DNA from: Shewanella pneumatophori
Lineage (GTDB): Bacteria > Pseudomonadota > Gammaproteobacteria > Enterobacterales > Shewanellaceae
Length of the DNA: 64,000 nucleotides
Reading direction: 5' to 3'
NCBI RefSeq assembly: GCF_023283895.1
Contig: NZ_JAKILB010000006.1
Span: forward strand, 1 to 64,000
Within the stretch, counting starts at the first letter, position 1, and the number at the start of each line of letters is the position of its first letter. A program made the position numbers and the translations under genes. The notes under the pieces are model-generated. The model searched no databases. It worked only from the letters and a program-made list of their open reading frames with translations, and was not told the DNA's origin. Positions 7,687 to 17,370 of the stretch are shown one piece after another.

Positions 7687-9771
7687 ATGACATTAAGCAG
7701 TAATCTTAAGTCTCTTTTCAAGCATTTTACTAGTGCTGATGAGGCCGAAAAAGCCGAGCAGACCGCAGCGCAGCAAACGACAGACCTTGAAATGACTGAC
7801 ATTGAAGCTAGTGACAATGAAACTACTGACATTGAAAGTATAGCCATGACGAATCAAGGATTAACTGTTGGCAAGGCGCTGCAAGAGGTTGCTGCAAAGT
7901 ATCGTTTTCAGCAGCACCAATTATATCACGGTGGCACTAATCAACTGCAGGTGGTTGAGGATACTGAGCAAGGGGTTGTATTACACAGTCAGTTTGAGTT
8001 AATCGGTAGCACAGGTGATGTGGTGATGACTGAGTGGCTGGCTGAAGACTCTATACACGCTGAGGGCTCTGCATACTTTGTGGCGGTTGATAATGTCGGT
8101 CAATTTTTTATTGGTCAATTGAGTAAGCGGGGCAAATATAACTTGTCGGCTTGTTTTTCATTGGCTGTTTATCCCACTGAGGATATCTGCTTTTATCAAG
8201 GCCAGATTTGGCTGGTGGCAGCCAAGCAATCAGGGCGCTTTAGTCATAAACAACTTTTTGTGGTGGATTTAACTCAAGCTGTAGGCGCAGTATCGAACCT
8301 TATGCAAATACGGTTAGGCGACCATTTTAACAAGTGGGTTAGCGAATATGATGTACCGTTTGATTTTGAACGTAATAGCATGGTCTGCACTGCTCACAAT
8401 GAGTTGGTTTTTTATCAACGTTCCGAGCGCGGCTCGCATCAGTTGGTGTGTTTCAATCCGGTCACAGCTAATGTGCAACAAATCTCACTTACGGGCAAGC
8501 CTGCGCCTGATGACATCTCTGTACGTAACACCTTTTTTCAAGATAAAGCGCGTGGTTTTGTGCTATTAGCTAATGCCGAAACCGTGGGCTTATCAAGTTC
8601 AGAATCTAATTCAGAAGCAAGAGTAGATACAGGTTTAGCTGATGACAGCCATCATCAGCAGCGATTTGATTACTCACTGCAGCTTATCGACTTAAATCAA
8701 AAGCAAGTCAGTTGGAGCCGCACGGTTCGCTCACTTCATGTGTCGCAAATTTGCAGTGATTATGAGGCTGAAGACTTGATTGAGGCATTAACTGCAATAG
8801 CACAAGGAGATCTAGACTCAGAATATCATGAGGGTTTACAAACCTTTATTGAGTGTCTCACCAGTGCGGTGATCGCCAAAGATGGCAATAGTATTTGGTT
8901 AGCTTGGCAAGATGGTGTAGTACAGCAATTATCACTGCAAGGCGATAATATCTCGCCTTTATATCAATTGGTTCAATTAAACCAAGCGGGTGAGCAGCGA
9001 GGTTTGAGTTTTGACCATGACTTACAGACGATCCAAGGTCAAATCAATGAGCGCCTATTTGTAGGTGTTGGTGAGGAAGAAGATGCCAGCCTATGGCAAT
9101 GCACAGTGCCTAGTGTTAACCGCAACGAGTTCACTTTTGATGGCGTAACTAACACGCCTTTGGTCTGTGAGCGCGCTGATATTAAGCTCATTGTTGACTG
9201 TGATGATTATTTTCTGCCAAGCGCTACTGGCCAAGTTGACATAGTGTGCCGAGATCTAAGTTGCAACACTGCGCGGTTAGCGGCGCTGCAACAACTTGAG
9301 GCACTTATGCCGCAACTGCGGCAGCATTATCAAGCGCAGCCCCAGAACAACGTACTTTATTTTGCGTTTATTGAGCAGCAGGTAGCAGGTTGCATTTCGC
9401 AAAGCGAGTATAACTTCTTTGCATCGGCTGCTTATGATGACAAATGCGCTTCTGTGCTAGCGAACATTGTGAAGCAATTTGCTGGCTGGGGTGTAGGCGG
9501 CCATCTTAAAGGTCTAAAGGGCATTCCCGTGTTTGCCGAAGCTGTGCTGTCATTGGCCTTTAAGCTTGAGTATTTAGATGTGTTAGCCGAGTATTTTAAT
9601 GCGCTCGATAACCAGCTTCCTATTCACCCGTTTCATGTGCATCGCACTATGGCGGTGATCCGCGAAACCCACGCGGATACACCTGAGTTAGCTCGATTTT
9701 TACAGCTATTACCATACCCATGGAATGATGCCGAGTTCACTGTGCCAAATGTGGGAGATTATGATGAATAA
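7687..9771 (+). CDS. Large protein of unknown function (694 aa)
   Basis: I do not recognise this 694-aa protein. It has no signal peptide and no membrane segment, so it is probably cytoplasmic. Residues 15-55 are acidic and low in complexity, with a repeated Thr-Asp-x-Glu pattern (LEMTDIEASDNETTDIES). Residues 60-480 are beta-rich with repeated short strands ending in aromatic residues (IWLVAAKQSGRF, SIWLAWQDGVVQQLSL), which suggests a beta-propeller-like fold. The last 180 residues look alpha-helical (LKGLKGIPVFAEAVLSLAFK). The ATG at 7687 follows a GTGAG sequence. The 3' end overlaps the exported DUF1176-like gene by 8 nt, so the two are probably coupled. Confidence 0.65.
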   Translation: MTLSSNLKSLFKHFTSADEAEKAEQTAAQQTTDLEMTDIEASDNETTDIESIAMTNQGLTVGKALQEVAAKYRFQQHQLYHGGTNQLQVVEDTEQGVVLHSQFELIGSTGDVVMTEWLAEDSIHAEGSAYFVAVDNVGQFFIGQLSKRGKYNLSACFSLAVYPTEDICFYQGQIWLVAAKQSGRFSHKQLFVVDLTQAVGAVSNLMQIRLGDHFNKWVSEYDVPFDFERNSMVCTAHNELVFYQRSERGSHQLVCFNPVTANVQQISLTGKPAPDDISVRNTFFQDKARGFVLLANAETVGLSSSESNSEARVDTGLADDSHHQQRFDYSLQLIDLNQKQVSWSRTVRSLHVSQICSDYEAEDLIEALTAIAQGDLDSEYHEGLQTFIECLTSAVIAKDGNSIWLAWQDGVVQQLSLQGDNISPLYQLVQLNQAGEQRGLSFDHDLQTIQGQINERLFVGVGEEEDASLWQCTVPSVNRNEFTFDGVTNTPLVCERADIKLIVDCDDYFLPSATGQVDIVCRDLSCNTARLAALQQLEALMPQLRQHYQAQPQNNVLYFAFIEQQVAGCISQSEYNFFASAAYDDKCASVLANIVKQFAGWGVGGHLKGLKGIPVFAEAVLSLAFKLEYLDVLAEYFNALDNQLPIHPFHVHRTMAVIRETHADTPELARFLQLLPYPWNDAEFTVPNVGDYDE

Positions 9772-11260
9772 CCATTTAAAGCGGATCGCTAATAGCTATA
9801 CAGTCGCTGTTAGTGTGGCCTTGCTATCTATGTCCGCCTTGGTGTTACCAGTTCAAGCATTTGAAGGTGAAGTGCAAAGCTTTTTTCATGGCGATTGGGA
9901 GGCAGCGTGTGATAACACTCATACTTGCCGCGCCGTTGGCTATCACAACCCTGAGCAGAAAAATGCTGCAGGGGAATATAGGCCAGTTTCAGTGATCTTC
10001 ACCCGCGCAGCAGGTGAGAATGCCAAAGTCAAAGGTAAGGTTAAATTTGGCGCACTGTCATTTGGTATGGAGGCTAAGCAAACTCAGCACAATGACACAA
10101 TTACCCTAAGTATTAATGATACTTACCAAAGTGTGTTAGCGCCTGAGCTGCCAGCTTACCAAGAAAAGGGCATGAGCTTTAGTGGCGAACGTGAGTTGAC
10201 TGATAATCAGGTAAGTGAATTACTTAAGGCGCTTACTATGAAAGGTCGCGTGTCGATAAAATTTGGTAGCAGCGCAGGTGATGAGTGGTATTTATCAACT
10301 AAAGGCTCTACCGCGGTTTTATTAAAAATGGACGACTTTCAAGGGCTGGTGGAAACACCTTTTGCGATAGTTAAAAAAGGTCAAGCTAGCAAAGGCATTG
10401 TTAAGCCTAAGCAAGCCCCAGTTATTTCGATACCAGCGCAACCAATACCTGACACAACGGCAGCAGATCTTGCATTGGTAACCAATGCTGACTTTAACCA
10501 GAGAATAAGAACAGCGCTTAATAATGCTTGTGATAACGTCCCAACAGAAGACCAACCATTAGAGCTTGAGATCGCCAGACTGACATCAAATAAGCTTGTT
10601 GTATCAACCATGTGTTGGTCTGCAGCATATAACTATGGTCAAGCTGTATGGCTGGTTGATGATGACGCTGAGATTGAGCCTGTGTTAGTGACCGATAGTG
10701 CGGTGAGTTATGCGAATGGCGTGATTGATGAGTTTATGCGGGGCCGGGGAGTTGGCGATTGCCTTTCTGCAAGGCGCTATATTTGGAATGGCAGTGAGTT
10801 TGTTTTAGCCGACTCCTATACCACTGGAGCGTGCCGTGAAATTGCGCCGGGTGGTGCTTGGTATATTCCGACGACGGTTAGCACAGTAATAAATGGTGTT
10901 GATCCCGCAGCAGGGATCGACTGTGAGTCTAAGCAAGCTTATAGCACCCAAGGTATGGTGAAATGTGCTCAACGTGAGTTAGCAAGTCTTGAGTGGCAAA
11001 TGAGCGAGCAATTAGCAGAAATTGAACGATTTTCGCATGCAGAATATAACACAAAGGCTGATAAAAGCCGCGAGGCTGCAGCGGCTATTGCCCAAGCACA
11101 GCAGGCGTGGCGTACTTTTAGTAAAAGTGAGTGCAAAGCTCAGCAACTAAGTGCAGCTGAAGGCTCGATGAGTTTGCCACTCTTTGTTGGTTGCCAAGTG
11201 GATTTAACCCAAAAGCGTTTACAGCAACTACAGTTAACCAAGCAATCGCTAATGTATTAA
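9764..11260 (+). CDS. Exported DUF1176-like protein with C-terminal LprI-like domain
   Basis: About 498 aa. The start at 9764 is chosen because GGGAG at 9753-9757 is six bases away; an adjacent ATG at 9761 is the alternative, and an earlier in-frame ATG at 9725 lies deep inside the upstream gene. Residues 1-32 are a signal peptide ending VQA-FEG. Residues 40-380 resemble DUF1176: HGDWEAACDNTHTCRAVGYH near the N-terminus, then cysteine-spaced beta segments (VVSTMCWSAAYNYGQAVWLV, RGVGDCLSARRYIWNGSEFV). The last about 105 residues resemble the lysozyme-inhibitor LprI domain: CESKQAYSTQGMVKCAQREL, AWRTFSKSECKA, LFVGCQVDLTQKR. That combination suggests a periplasmic protein, possibly an inhibitor of lytic enzymes. 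The function is inferred. Confidence 0.7.
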   Translation: MNNHLKRIANSYTVAVSVALLSMSALVLPVQAFEGEVQSFFHGDWEAACDNTHTCRAVGYHNPEQKNAAGEYRPVSVIFTRAAGENAKVKGKVKFGALSFGMEAKQTQHNDTITLSINDTYQSVLAPELPAYQEKGMSFSGERELTDNQVSELLKALTMKGRVSIKFGSSAGDEWYLSTKGSTAVLLKMDDFQGLVETPFAIVKKGQASKGIVKPKQAPVISIPAQPIPDTTAADLALVTNADFNQRIRTALNNACDNVPTEDQPLELEIARLTSNKLVVSTMCWSAAYNYGQAVWLVDDDAEIEPVLVTDSAVSYANGVIDEFMRGRGVGDCLSARRYIWNGSEFVLADSYTTGACREIAPGGAWYIPTTVSTVINGVDPAAGIDCESKQAYSTQGMVKCAQRELASLEWQMSEQLAEIERFSHAEYNTKADKSREAAAAIAQAQQAWRTFSKSECKAQQLSAAEGSMSLPLFVGCQVDLTQKRLQQLQLTKQSLMY

Positions 11261-11299
11261 AAGCGACCATAGCCTTCCATATTAAATAAATAGAAACAG

Positions 11300-11340
11300 C
11301 GAGTAGACAGGTGAATAGTTTGTCTGCTCGTTGTTTTTTT
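11300..11340 (+). terminator. Intrinsic terminator
   Basis: CGAGTAGACA (11300-11309) pairs with TGTCTGCTCG (11321-11330) with one G-T pair, followed by TTGTTTTTTT. It closes the two-gene unit ending at 11260. Confidence 0.8.
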
Positions 11341-11575
11341 ATTCACTTCAGAAGAAAAAGTTATAACTCGCGATAGCGATATAACTGAATAAGTCGATTA
11401 ATTATACAATTTTTTTACTTATTTAGAGGTATTCCTTCTAACTAGCTGAACCTTGCAAAAATTCTTCGTGATCCAGCTTCAAAAATTCTATCAACTTAAA
11501 TCAATTCGTTAACAATTAATTATTATATTAGCAACTCATGAATATGCTAATCATTCTCATCTAGTGTGTATGTAC

Positions 11576-11589
11576 ATGATTTTAATCAT
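11576..11589 (+). promoter_or_regulatory. FNR/EtrA-like box upstream of dmsE
   Basis: ATGAT-TTTA-ATCAT has a perfect TGAT-N4-ATCA core and differs from TTGAT-N4-ATCAA only at the two outermost bases. It lies about 180 nt upstream of dmsE in a 430-nt AT-rich leader (11341-11770) that holds no gene. Anaerobic induction of DMSO respiration would fit, but in Shewanella the CRP protein is also a main activator and I found no good CRP palindrome here. The distance to the start is long, so a long leader transcript or an additional site is possible. Confidence 0.45.
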
Positions 11590-11770
11590 TTCGATTGGTT
11601 TTTGTTGTCAAAAGCTGTTTCTTAAATACCTTTTTATATTGTGAGCCAGTCAACGTATTTCAATAAAGTTAGCGGTATGCCTCAAGTTATTGGCAGATAT
11701 GCGGATTATTGAATTCAGATATATCCGAAGAATAAAATACTACCTTCGATATACAACCGGCCTGTAGTTA

Positions 11771-12745
11771 ATGTCCACAATAAAAACCGTAAAGTCAGTG
11801 AATTTTATGGCCAAATTAATGGCTAGCAGTTTACTCACTATGCTCATCAGTGTTTTGCCTGCGCAAGCAACTCCATGGGATAAGCTTGACTCAACGCAAC
11901 TCGAACAAAAATTAACAGAGAAATTTAGCGAAGGTAAGTACTCTCCAAAAGGAGCTGACTCTTGCCTGATGTGTCACAAAAAGAGTGACAAAGTCATGGC
12001 GATCTTTGATGGTGTCCATGGTGATATGAGCAACAGCAAATCACCAATGGCAGGCATTCAATGTGAAGCATGTCATGGCCCATTAGGTAAGCATAATCGT
12101 GGCGGTAAAGAGCCAATGATTAGCTTTAGCCCAGACAGCAAGCTTTCTGCTGCTAGCCAAAACAGTGTTTGCCAAGGTTGTCATAATGACCCTAAGCAGA
12201 TGGCATGGCATAACAGCACTCATAATCTTGAAGAAGTAGCTTGTAGTGACTGTCACGACATTCATGCAGCAAAAGATCCAGCGCTTGACCGCCTAATGGT
12301 TAACGACACTTGTACTTCTTGCCACACTCGCGCGAAAGCAGACATGAATAAGCGCTCATCACACCCAATGAAATGGGATCAGATGACGTGTATCGATTGT
12401 CATAATCCTCACGGTTCTATGACCGAAAGCGCACTTATCAAGCCAAGCCTAAATGAAACTTGTGCCGAGTGTCATGCTGACAAGCGTGGTCCATTCCTGT
12501 GGGAACATGCACCAGTAATGGAAGATTGTTCTAGCTGCCACACACCACACGGTAGCGTAAATGACAGCTTACTTAAGTCTCGTGCTCCGCAGTTGTGTCA
12601 GCAATGTCACGCTGATGATGGCCATGCAAGTCGTATGACTAATCAAGCGGGTCTAGATGCATTTAGTGCTGGTAAGAGTTGCCTAAATTGTCACAGCAAG
12701 ATCCATGGTTCTAACCATCCTGCTGGCAGCAACTTCGCCCGTTAA
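11771..12745 (+). CDS. dmsE: Decaheme c-type cytochrome, DmsE/MtrA family
   Basis: A 324-aa periplasmic decaheme cytochrome that would sit inside the DmsF porin and carry electrons from the CymA-type quinol pool across the outer membrane to DmsAB. Ten CXXCH haem motifs are present: CLMCH, CEACH, CQGCH, CSDCH, CTSCH, CIDCH, CAECH, CSSCH, CQQCH and CLNCH. The N-terminus is a Sec signal (hydrophobic [15 protein letters not shown], cleavage after QA-TP near residue 34). The RBS is poor; an in-frame ATG at 11807 would still leave a signal peptide. The length and haem count match MtrA/DmsE. It is the first gene of dmsEFAB-dmsG, 18 nt before dmsF. Confidence 0.93.
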   Translation: MSTIKTVKSVNFMAKLMASSLLTMLISVLPAQATPWDKLDSTQLEQKLTEKFSEGKYSPKGADSCLMCHKKSDKVMAIFDGVHGDMSNSKSPMAGIQCEACHGPLGKHNRGGKEPMISFSPDSKLSAASQNSVCQGCHNDPKQMAWHNSTHNLEEVACSDCHDIHAAKDPALDRLMVNDTCTSCHTRAKADMNKRSSHPMKWDQMTCIDCHNPHGSMTESALIKPSLNETCAECHADKRGPFLWEHAPVMEDCSSCHTPHGSVNDSLLKSRAPQLCQQCHADDGHASRMTNQAGLDAFSAGKSCLNCHSKIHGSNHPAGSNFAR

Positions 12746-12763
12746 GTCTTGGAGTGACTATAT

Positions 12764-14788
12764 ATGCGTTCAATTAAACCTTTTTCTTTAAACCTGATCA
12801 CTCTAGCCTTGCTTGGCACGTGTAGTAGTGCGATGGCTGCCAACTTTGGTATCCAAAACGCTAATACCGCCAATATCAAAACTGAGCGTTATGAGTGTAA
12901 GCGTTGTGTTGAGCCTCAAGGTTACCGCGGCACAGTAGGTGCAAGCGTTGGCTATGTAGATACAGATGACAACCATGCTATCAATCAGTTTGGTACCGGT
13001 GATGACGGCGCTATAGCTGGTGTTAATGCCGATCTTGCTTACCAGCAAAGTGGTTATAAAGCCAAAGTTCAAGCTCATCAGCTGGGCATGGACAACGGTT
13101 TTGTAAGCATGGAAGCGGGTAAAAGCGGCCACTACAAGTTAGATGTTGATTATCAAACAATTACCACTAACCAATACAGCAATGCAGCGACTAATCTTTG
13201 GCAAAACAATGGCATGCTGACGCCGAGTGATCAAACTCGCGTGCTTGATCTTGAGTTACAAAGACAGCGTAGCGGCATTGGTTTTGAATATGACTTCTCA
13301 GAAGTAATGGGATTAGGCTTAAGTAGCTTTGCTCGTTATGACCGTGAAGAAAAAACCGGTCACCGCAGTGCAAGTCTAACTAGCCCACGCCCAACAAACT
13401 TTGCTGAAGCAGTTGATGAAACCACTGACAAGTTCAGTGCGGGTATTGTAGTTGACGGCGCTAATTGGTTGTCAGAGCTTAGCTATAACGGCTCACGCTA
13501 CGACAACAACATGAGCGATTTAAGTCTGCCATATGCCTATGACGTTTATAGCGCAACCCCAGACAACCAAGCGCACCAAGTGTCGCTATCTGGCCAGTAC
13601 CGTTTAGCGTCAAGTGTATTTAGCGGTCGTGTGGTAACAGGTCGTATGATCCAAGACCAAGACCTTATCCAAATGAGTGGCAACCCAATCCAAAACTGGG
13701 ACGGTCAGGTTGATACCTTAAGCTCAAATCTAGCAGCAAGCACGCGAGTAAGCAGTCGCTTACGCCTAGGCGCAAGCTATGACTACAGCAAGCGTGACAA
13801 CCGTTCGTCTGTGTTTGATTTTGCTCAATATGAGTTTGATTCAATGTCTGGTGCATTTAAGCAAAACACGCCAATGGATATTGAGCGTCAAACATTCAAG
13901 ACAAACGCAAGTTACCGCATTGCTAGTGGTTACCGTTTACAAGCGGGTTACGACTACAAGCAAGTTGAGCGTAGCTATGGCGAGCGTGAAGAAACCCGTG
14001 ATAACGAGTTTTGGAGCAAGCTAAATATTCGCGCTATTGACAAGCTAACTCTTGATTTTGGTGTCAGCTATGGTGAGCGCGGTGGTAGTGACTACCAAGC
14101 AAATGAGCTAACTAGCGACGAAACTGAGTCACTAATGCGTAAGTACAACCTTGCCGATCGCAAGCGTACTGAAGTTAACGCTAGAGCAAGCTACACACCA
14201 CTTGAGTGGTTGAGCTTTGATGTTAGCACTTACTACGCCAATGACGACTATGACGACACATCGATTGGCTTAACTCAAGCCGAAGATTATGGCTATGACG
14301 TGAATGTGCATGCACAGATCTCTAAGCCAATGTCTGTATACGCTTTTGCGGGTCAACAGTGGATTAATTCTGATCAAAACGGCGACCAACTTTCTGTTTG
14401 GCACACCGAAATCAAAGATGAGTTCATCAACCTAGGTTTAGGTGCAACTTATTCTGGATTAATGCAAGACAAGCTAACACTTGGTATGGATTACCTATTT
14501 GCAAATTCTGCAAGTAATACCGGTGTAAACGGATACAACAGCAACAGCGCAAACATCAATGATTATGGCTCGTACTACTCATATAACCATAGCGTGAGTC
14601 TATACGGCCAATACCTGATTTCAGAGCAGATGGCAGTCAAGCTGGCTTACCAGTTTGAACGTTATTTTGATACTGACAGCGCCAATGTTGCCGACGGTAG
14701 CATTCCAGGTTTAATCACCTTGGGTGACCTGAACCACAATTACAACGCCCATCAACTGATGTTGACCTTCAGCTACAAGCTGAACTAA
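12764..14788 (+). CDS. dmsF: Outer-membrane beta-barrel, MtrB/PioB family (DmsF)
   Basis: A 674-aa porin that wraps the decaheme cytochrome DmsE and lets electrons reach the cell surface. Residues 1-26 are a signal peptide (AMA-ANFG). The family-typical N-terminal CXXC is present as CKRC at residues 45-48. The rest alternates short hydrophobic and Tyr/Asp/Asn-rich strands with polar loops through to the last strand (HQLMLTFSYKLN), as in a 26-28-strand barrel. A GGAG RBS precedes the ATG. It lies between dmsE and dmsA, an order known from the extracellular DMSO-reductase locus of Shewanella oneidensis. There is no truncation. Confidence 0.92.
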   Translation: MRSIKPFSLNLITLALLGTCSSAMAANFGIQNANTANIKTERYECKRCVEPQGYRGTVGASVGYVDTDDNHAINQFGTGDDGAIAGVNADLAYQQSGYKAKVQAHQLGMDNGFVSMEAGKSGHYKLDVDYQTITTNQYSNAATNLWQNNGMLTPSDQTRVLDLELQRQRSGIGFEYDFSEVMGLGLSSFARYDREEKTGHRSASLTSPRPTNFAEAVDETTDKFSAGIVVDGANWLSELSYNGSRYDNNMSDLSLPYAYDVYSATPDNQAHQVSLSGQYRLASSVFSGRVVTGRMIQDQDLIQMSGNPIQNWDGQVDTLSSNLAASTRVSSRLRLGASYDYSKRDNRSSVFDFAQYEFDSMSGAFKQNTPMDIERQTFKTNASYRIASGYRLQAGYDYKQVERSYGEREETRDNEFWSKLNIRAIDKLTLDFGVSYGERGGSDYQANELTSDETESLMRKYNLADRKRTEVNARASYTPLEWLSFDVSTYYANDDYDDTSIGLTQAEDYGYDVNVHAQISKPMSVYAFAGQQWINSDQNGDQLSVWHTEIKDEFINLGLGATYSGLMQDKLTLGMDYLFANSASNTGVNGYNSNSANINDYGSYYSYNHSVSLYGQYLISEQMAVKLAYQFERYFDTDSANVADGSIPGLITLGDLNHNYNAHQLMLTFSYKLN

Positions 14789-14827
14789 GTCGAATCAGTC
14801 ACTATTAAGTTTGAGGAAAACAAGATT

Positions 14828-17356
14828 ATGGAACGTAGAAGTTTCTTAAAAATGAGTGCTGCGCTGGGCTGCGCAGCAACAGTTACTGGCTGTAATTCTA
14901 GCTCTGATGATGCCAACGTGATCCCGCCACAACCGCCTGTTACAGACGAAGTGGTGAACTGGTCATCTTGTCTAGTTAACTGTGGTTCAAACTGTCCAAT
15001 TAAAGTCTTCACTAAAGACGGTATCGTGACACGCGTTGAAACTGACCATGAAGTAGAAGATAAATACGGATTACACCAAGTACGTGCTTGTGCTCGTGGT
15101 CGCTCTCTACGTCAAAGAAACTACGCTGTAGACCGTTTAAAAACACCGATGAAGCGTGTTGGCGAGCGTGGTAAAGCTGAATTCGTACCTATTAGCTGGG
15201 ACGAAGCAACCAGCATTATTGCTGAAAAACTTGCTGCTGTTTACGCACAAGAAAATGGTGCTAAGTCAGTATTCCGTAGCTACGGTTCTGGTGCTTACTA
15301 CGGTTTTGCATCAAATGCATGTTTTAACCGTCTATTTAACCTAAACGGCGGTTACCTAAATGCTTACGGTAACTACTCTTGGGCGCAGCAGATGGAAGCG
15401 GCTAAGCACACCTTCGGTACAGGCAGTACTGCAGGTTCGTCAACGATTACTATCGAAGACAGTGACTTCTTCCTAGGTGTTGCTTACAACCCAAGCGAAA
15501 TCCGTCAGTCGGGTTCTGGTGAAGGTTACGATTACCTACAAGCGCTACAAAGAAACAACGGCCTTGAAGTGGTGATGATTGATCCTCGTTACACTGACTC
15601 TATGTTAGGTAAAGAATCAAGCTGGTTACCAATTCGTCCAGGTACAGATGCTGCGTTTGCTGAAGCGGTTGCTTATGTGATGATCAACCACGCGAACTTT
15701 GCTGGTCAATCTCTACCGTTTGTACTTGAGCATTCAGTTGGTTTCAACAAGCAGTCAATTGAAGATCAAAAAGCGATTTTTGCAGCGAGCAGCGATGCCA
15801 CTGACCAAGAATACGCTAAGGTGATGAATTCAGATGAAAACTACCAAGACTATATTCTAGGTCAAGGTATTTACACTGACGCTAAAACACCTGAATGGGC
15901 TGAAAAAATCTGTGGTATTTCTGCAGAGAAAATCCGTTATATCGCTGGCAAGCTAATGACAGCTAAAGCACCTTACATCGTTGTTGGTGCTGGTGTTAAC
16001 CGTCAAGCGAACGGTGAGCAAAGCATGCGTTCGCTATACATGCTATCAGTGCTAACTGGTAAGCTAGGTACTCGCGGTGCATCAAACGGTGAATTGCCAT
16101 ACATGAGCAGCATGTCTCGTGCAGGTATTCCAACAGGCAGCAACCCAGTTAAAGAAAGCATCTCTTTCTTCACTTGGTCTGAAGCGATTAACCACGGTGA
16201 AACTATGACTGCACGTAGTCATGGCGTTCGTGGTACTGATGGTCTGGACACGCCACTTGGCGCTAACATTAAGTTCATTCTGTCTGCATCTGACAGTTCG
16301 CTACTTAACCAGCACGCTGAAATTAACAACACCGCTGATATCTTCCGCAATGCAGAAGATCTATTCATCGTATCTTGTGATTGCTGGATGACACCTGGTG
16401 CTAAATTTGCTGACATCATCTTGCCGGATACTAGCTGGTTAGAATCAAACGATTTAGTTAACGATTCATACGCTTCAGGTTCGCTAGGTTACTTAACTGC
16501 AATGTCTTCATCTGTGGAGTCTATGTGGGATTGTAAGTCTATGTATGAAGCAGCTGCGATGATCGCAGACAAAATGGGCGTTGGTGCTGGCTTTAGAGAT
16601 GGCAAGAACGAAGATGAGTGGCTAGAAGAGCTTTACCAAAGCACTAAAGCTAACAGCAACAACATCGGTGTTTCTCCTGCGTTCCCTGCGACTTACAAAG
16701 AAGCACAAAAAATTGGTTTCTTCCGTAAGAACATGAACGACAACCACGTTGCACTGCAAAGCTTTGTTAAAGATGGTAAAGCATTGTCTACGCCAAGTGG
16801 CAAGATTGAGATCTACTCTGCTGAACTAGCATGGCGTGCGGCTAACTGGGATCAAGAAACAGTTGGTCAAAAGCCAACTGGCGTTAAGGGCGACACCATC
16901 ACAGCTATTCCACAATACACAGTAACGTGGGACGGTTATGAAGATGAAGGCACTAAAGAAGATTACCCAATTCAGCTAGCGGGTTACCACACTAAGGGCC
17001 GTACTCACTCAAGCTACCACAACGTGCCATGGCTTCGTGAAGCGGTAGAAGATGCTGTTTGGGTTAACCCAATGGACGGTGCTAAGCACGGCTTAAGCTC
17101 TGGCGACAAGATTGAGATGTACAACGAACGTGGCTCAATTGAAGTGACTGTACGTATTACACCACGTGTTGCTCCAGGTGTATTTGCCCTAGGACAAGGT
17201 GCTTGGTACAACCCAGGTAATAAGACTGCAAGCAATGGCAAAGGTCATATGATTGACGAAGGCGGCGCAATTAACTCGTTAACTCGCTACCAGCCTAGCC
17301 CTGTCGCTAAAGGTAACCCACAGCACACTATTCGTGTTGCCATTAAAAAGATTTAA
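14828..17356 (+). CDS. dmsA: DMSO reductase catalytic subunit, molybdopterin oxidoreductase
   Basis: An 842-aa bis-MGD enzyme that reduces DMSO (and probably related S/N-oxides) to DMS. The N-terminus has a twin-arginine motif (ERRSFLKM) and a lipobox ending VTGC, so Cys22 would be lipidated. This agrees with a surface-exposed lipoprotein in Shewanella rather than the E. coli periplasm-facing enzyme. An N-terminal 4Fe-4S site is formed by Cys48, Cys52, Cys56 and Cys88 (CLVNCGSNC, RACARGR). Ser184 in YGNYSWAQ is the expected Mo ligand. The C-terminal molybdopterin dinucleotide-binding domain starts near residue 690 (PIQLAGYHTKGRTHSSYHN). No dmsC membrane anchor follows, as expected when DmsEF supply electrons. 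Confidence 0.94.
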   Translation: MERRSFLKMSAALGCAATVTGCNSSSDDANVIPPQPPVTDEVVNWSSCLVNCGSNCPIKVFTKDGIVTRVETDHEVEDKYGLHQVRACARGRSLRQRNYAVDRLKTPMKRVGERGKAEFVPISWDEATSIIAEKLAAVYAQENGAKSVFRSYGSGAYYGFASNACFNRLFNLNGGYLNAYGNYSWAQQMEAAKHTFGTGSTAGSSTITIEDSDFFLGVAYNPSEIRQSGSGEGYDYLQALQRNNGLEVVMIDPRYTDSMLGKESSWLPIRPGTDAAFAEAVAYVMINHANFAGQSLPFVLEHSVGFNKQSIEDQKAIFAASSDATDQEYAKVMNSDENYQDYILGQGIYTDAKTPEWAEKICGISAEKIRYIAGKLMTAKAPYIVVGAGVNRQANGEQSMRSLYMLSVLTGKLGTRGASNGELPYMSSMSRAGIPTGSNPVKESISFFTWSEAINHGETMTARSHGVRGTDGLDTPLGANIKFILSASDSSLLNQHAEINNTADIFRNAEDLFIVSCDCWMTPGAKFADIILPDTSWLESNDLVNDSYASGSLGYLTAMSSSVESMWDCKSMYEAAAMIADKMGVGAGFRDGKNEDEWLEELYQSTKANSNNIGVSPAFPATYKEAQKIGFFRKNMNDNHVALQSFVKDGKALSTPSGKIEIYSAELAWRAANWDQETVGQKPTGVKGDTITAIPQYTVTWDGYEDEGTKEDYPIQLAGYHTKGRTHSSYHNVPWLREAVEDAVWVNPMDGAKHGLSSGDKIEMYNERGSIEVTVRITPRVAPGVFALGQGAWYNPGNKTASNGKGHMIDEGGAINSLTRYQPSPVAKGNPQHTIRVAIKKI

Positions 17357-17370
17357 GAGAGTAGTTAATT

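Noticed and set aside
9725..9763. Start of the DUF1176-like gene at ATG 9725
   Set aside because: It would add residues ahead of a clear signal peptide and has no RBS; 9764 with GGGAG is better.
11637..11660. TGTGAGCCAGTCAACG as a CRP site for dmsE
   Set aside because: The second half does not fit at the correct spacing.
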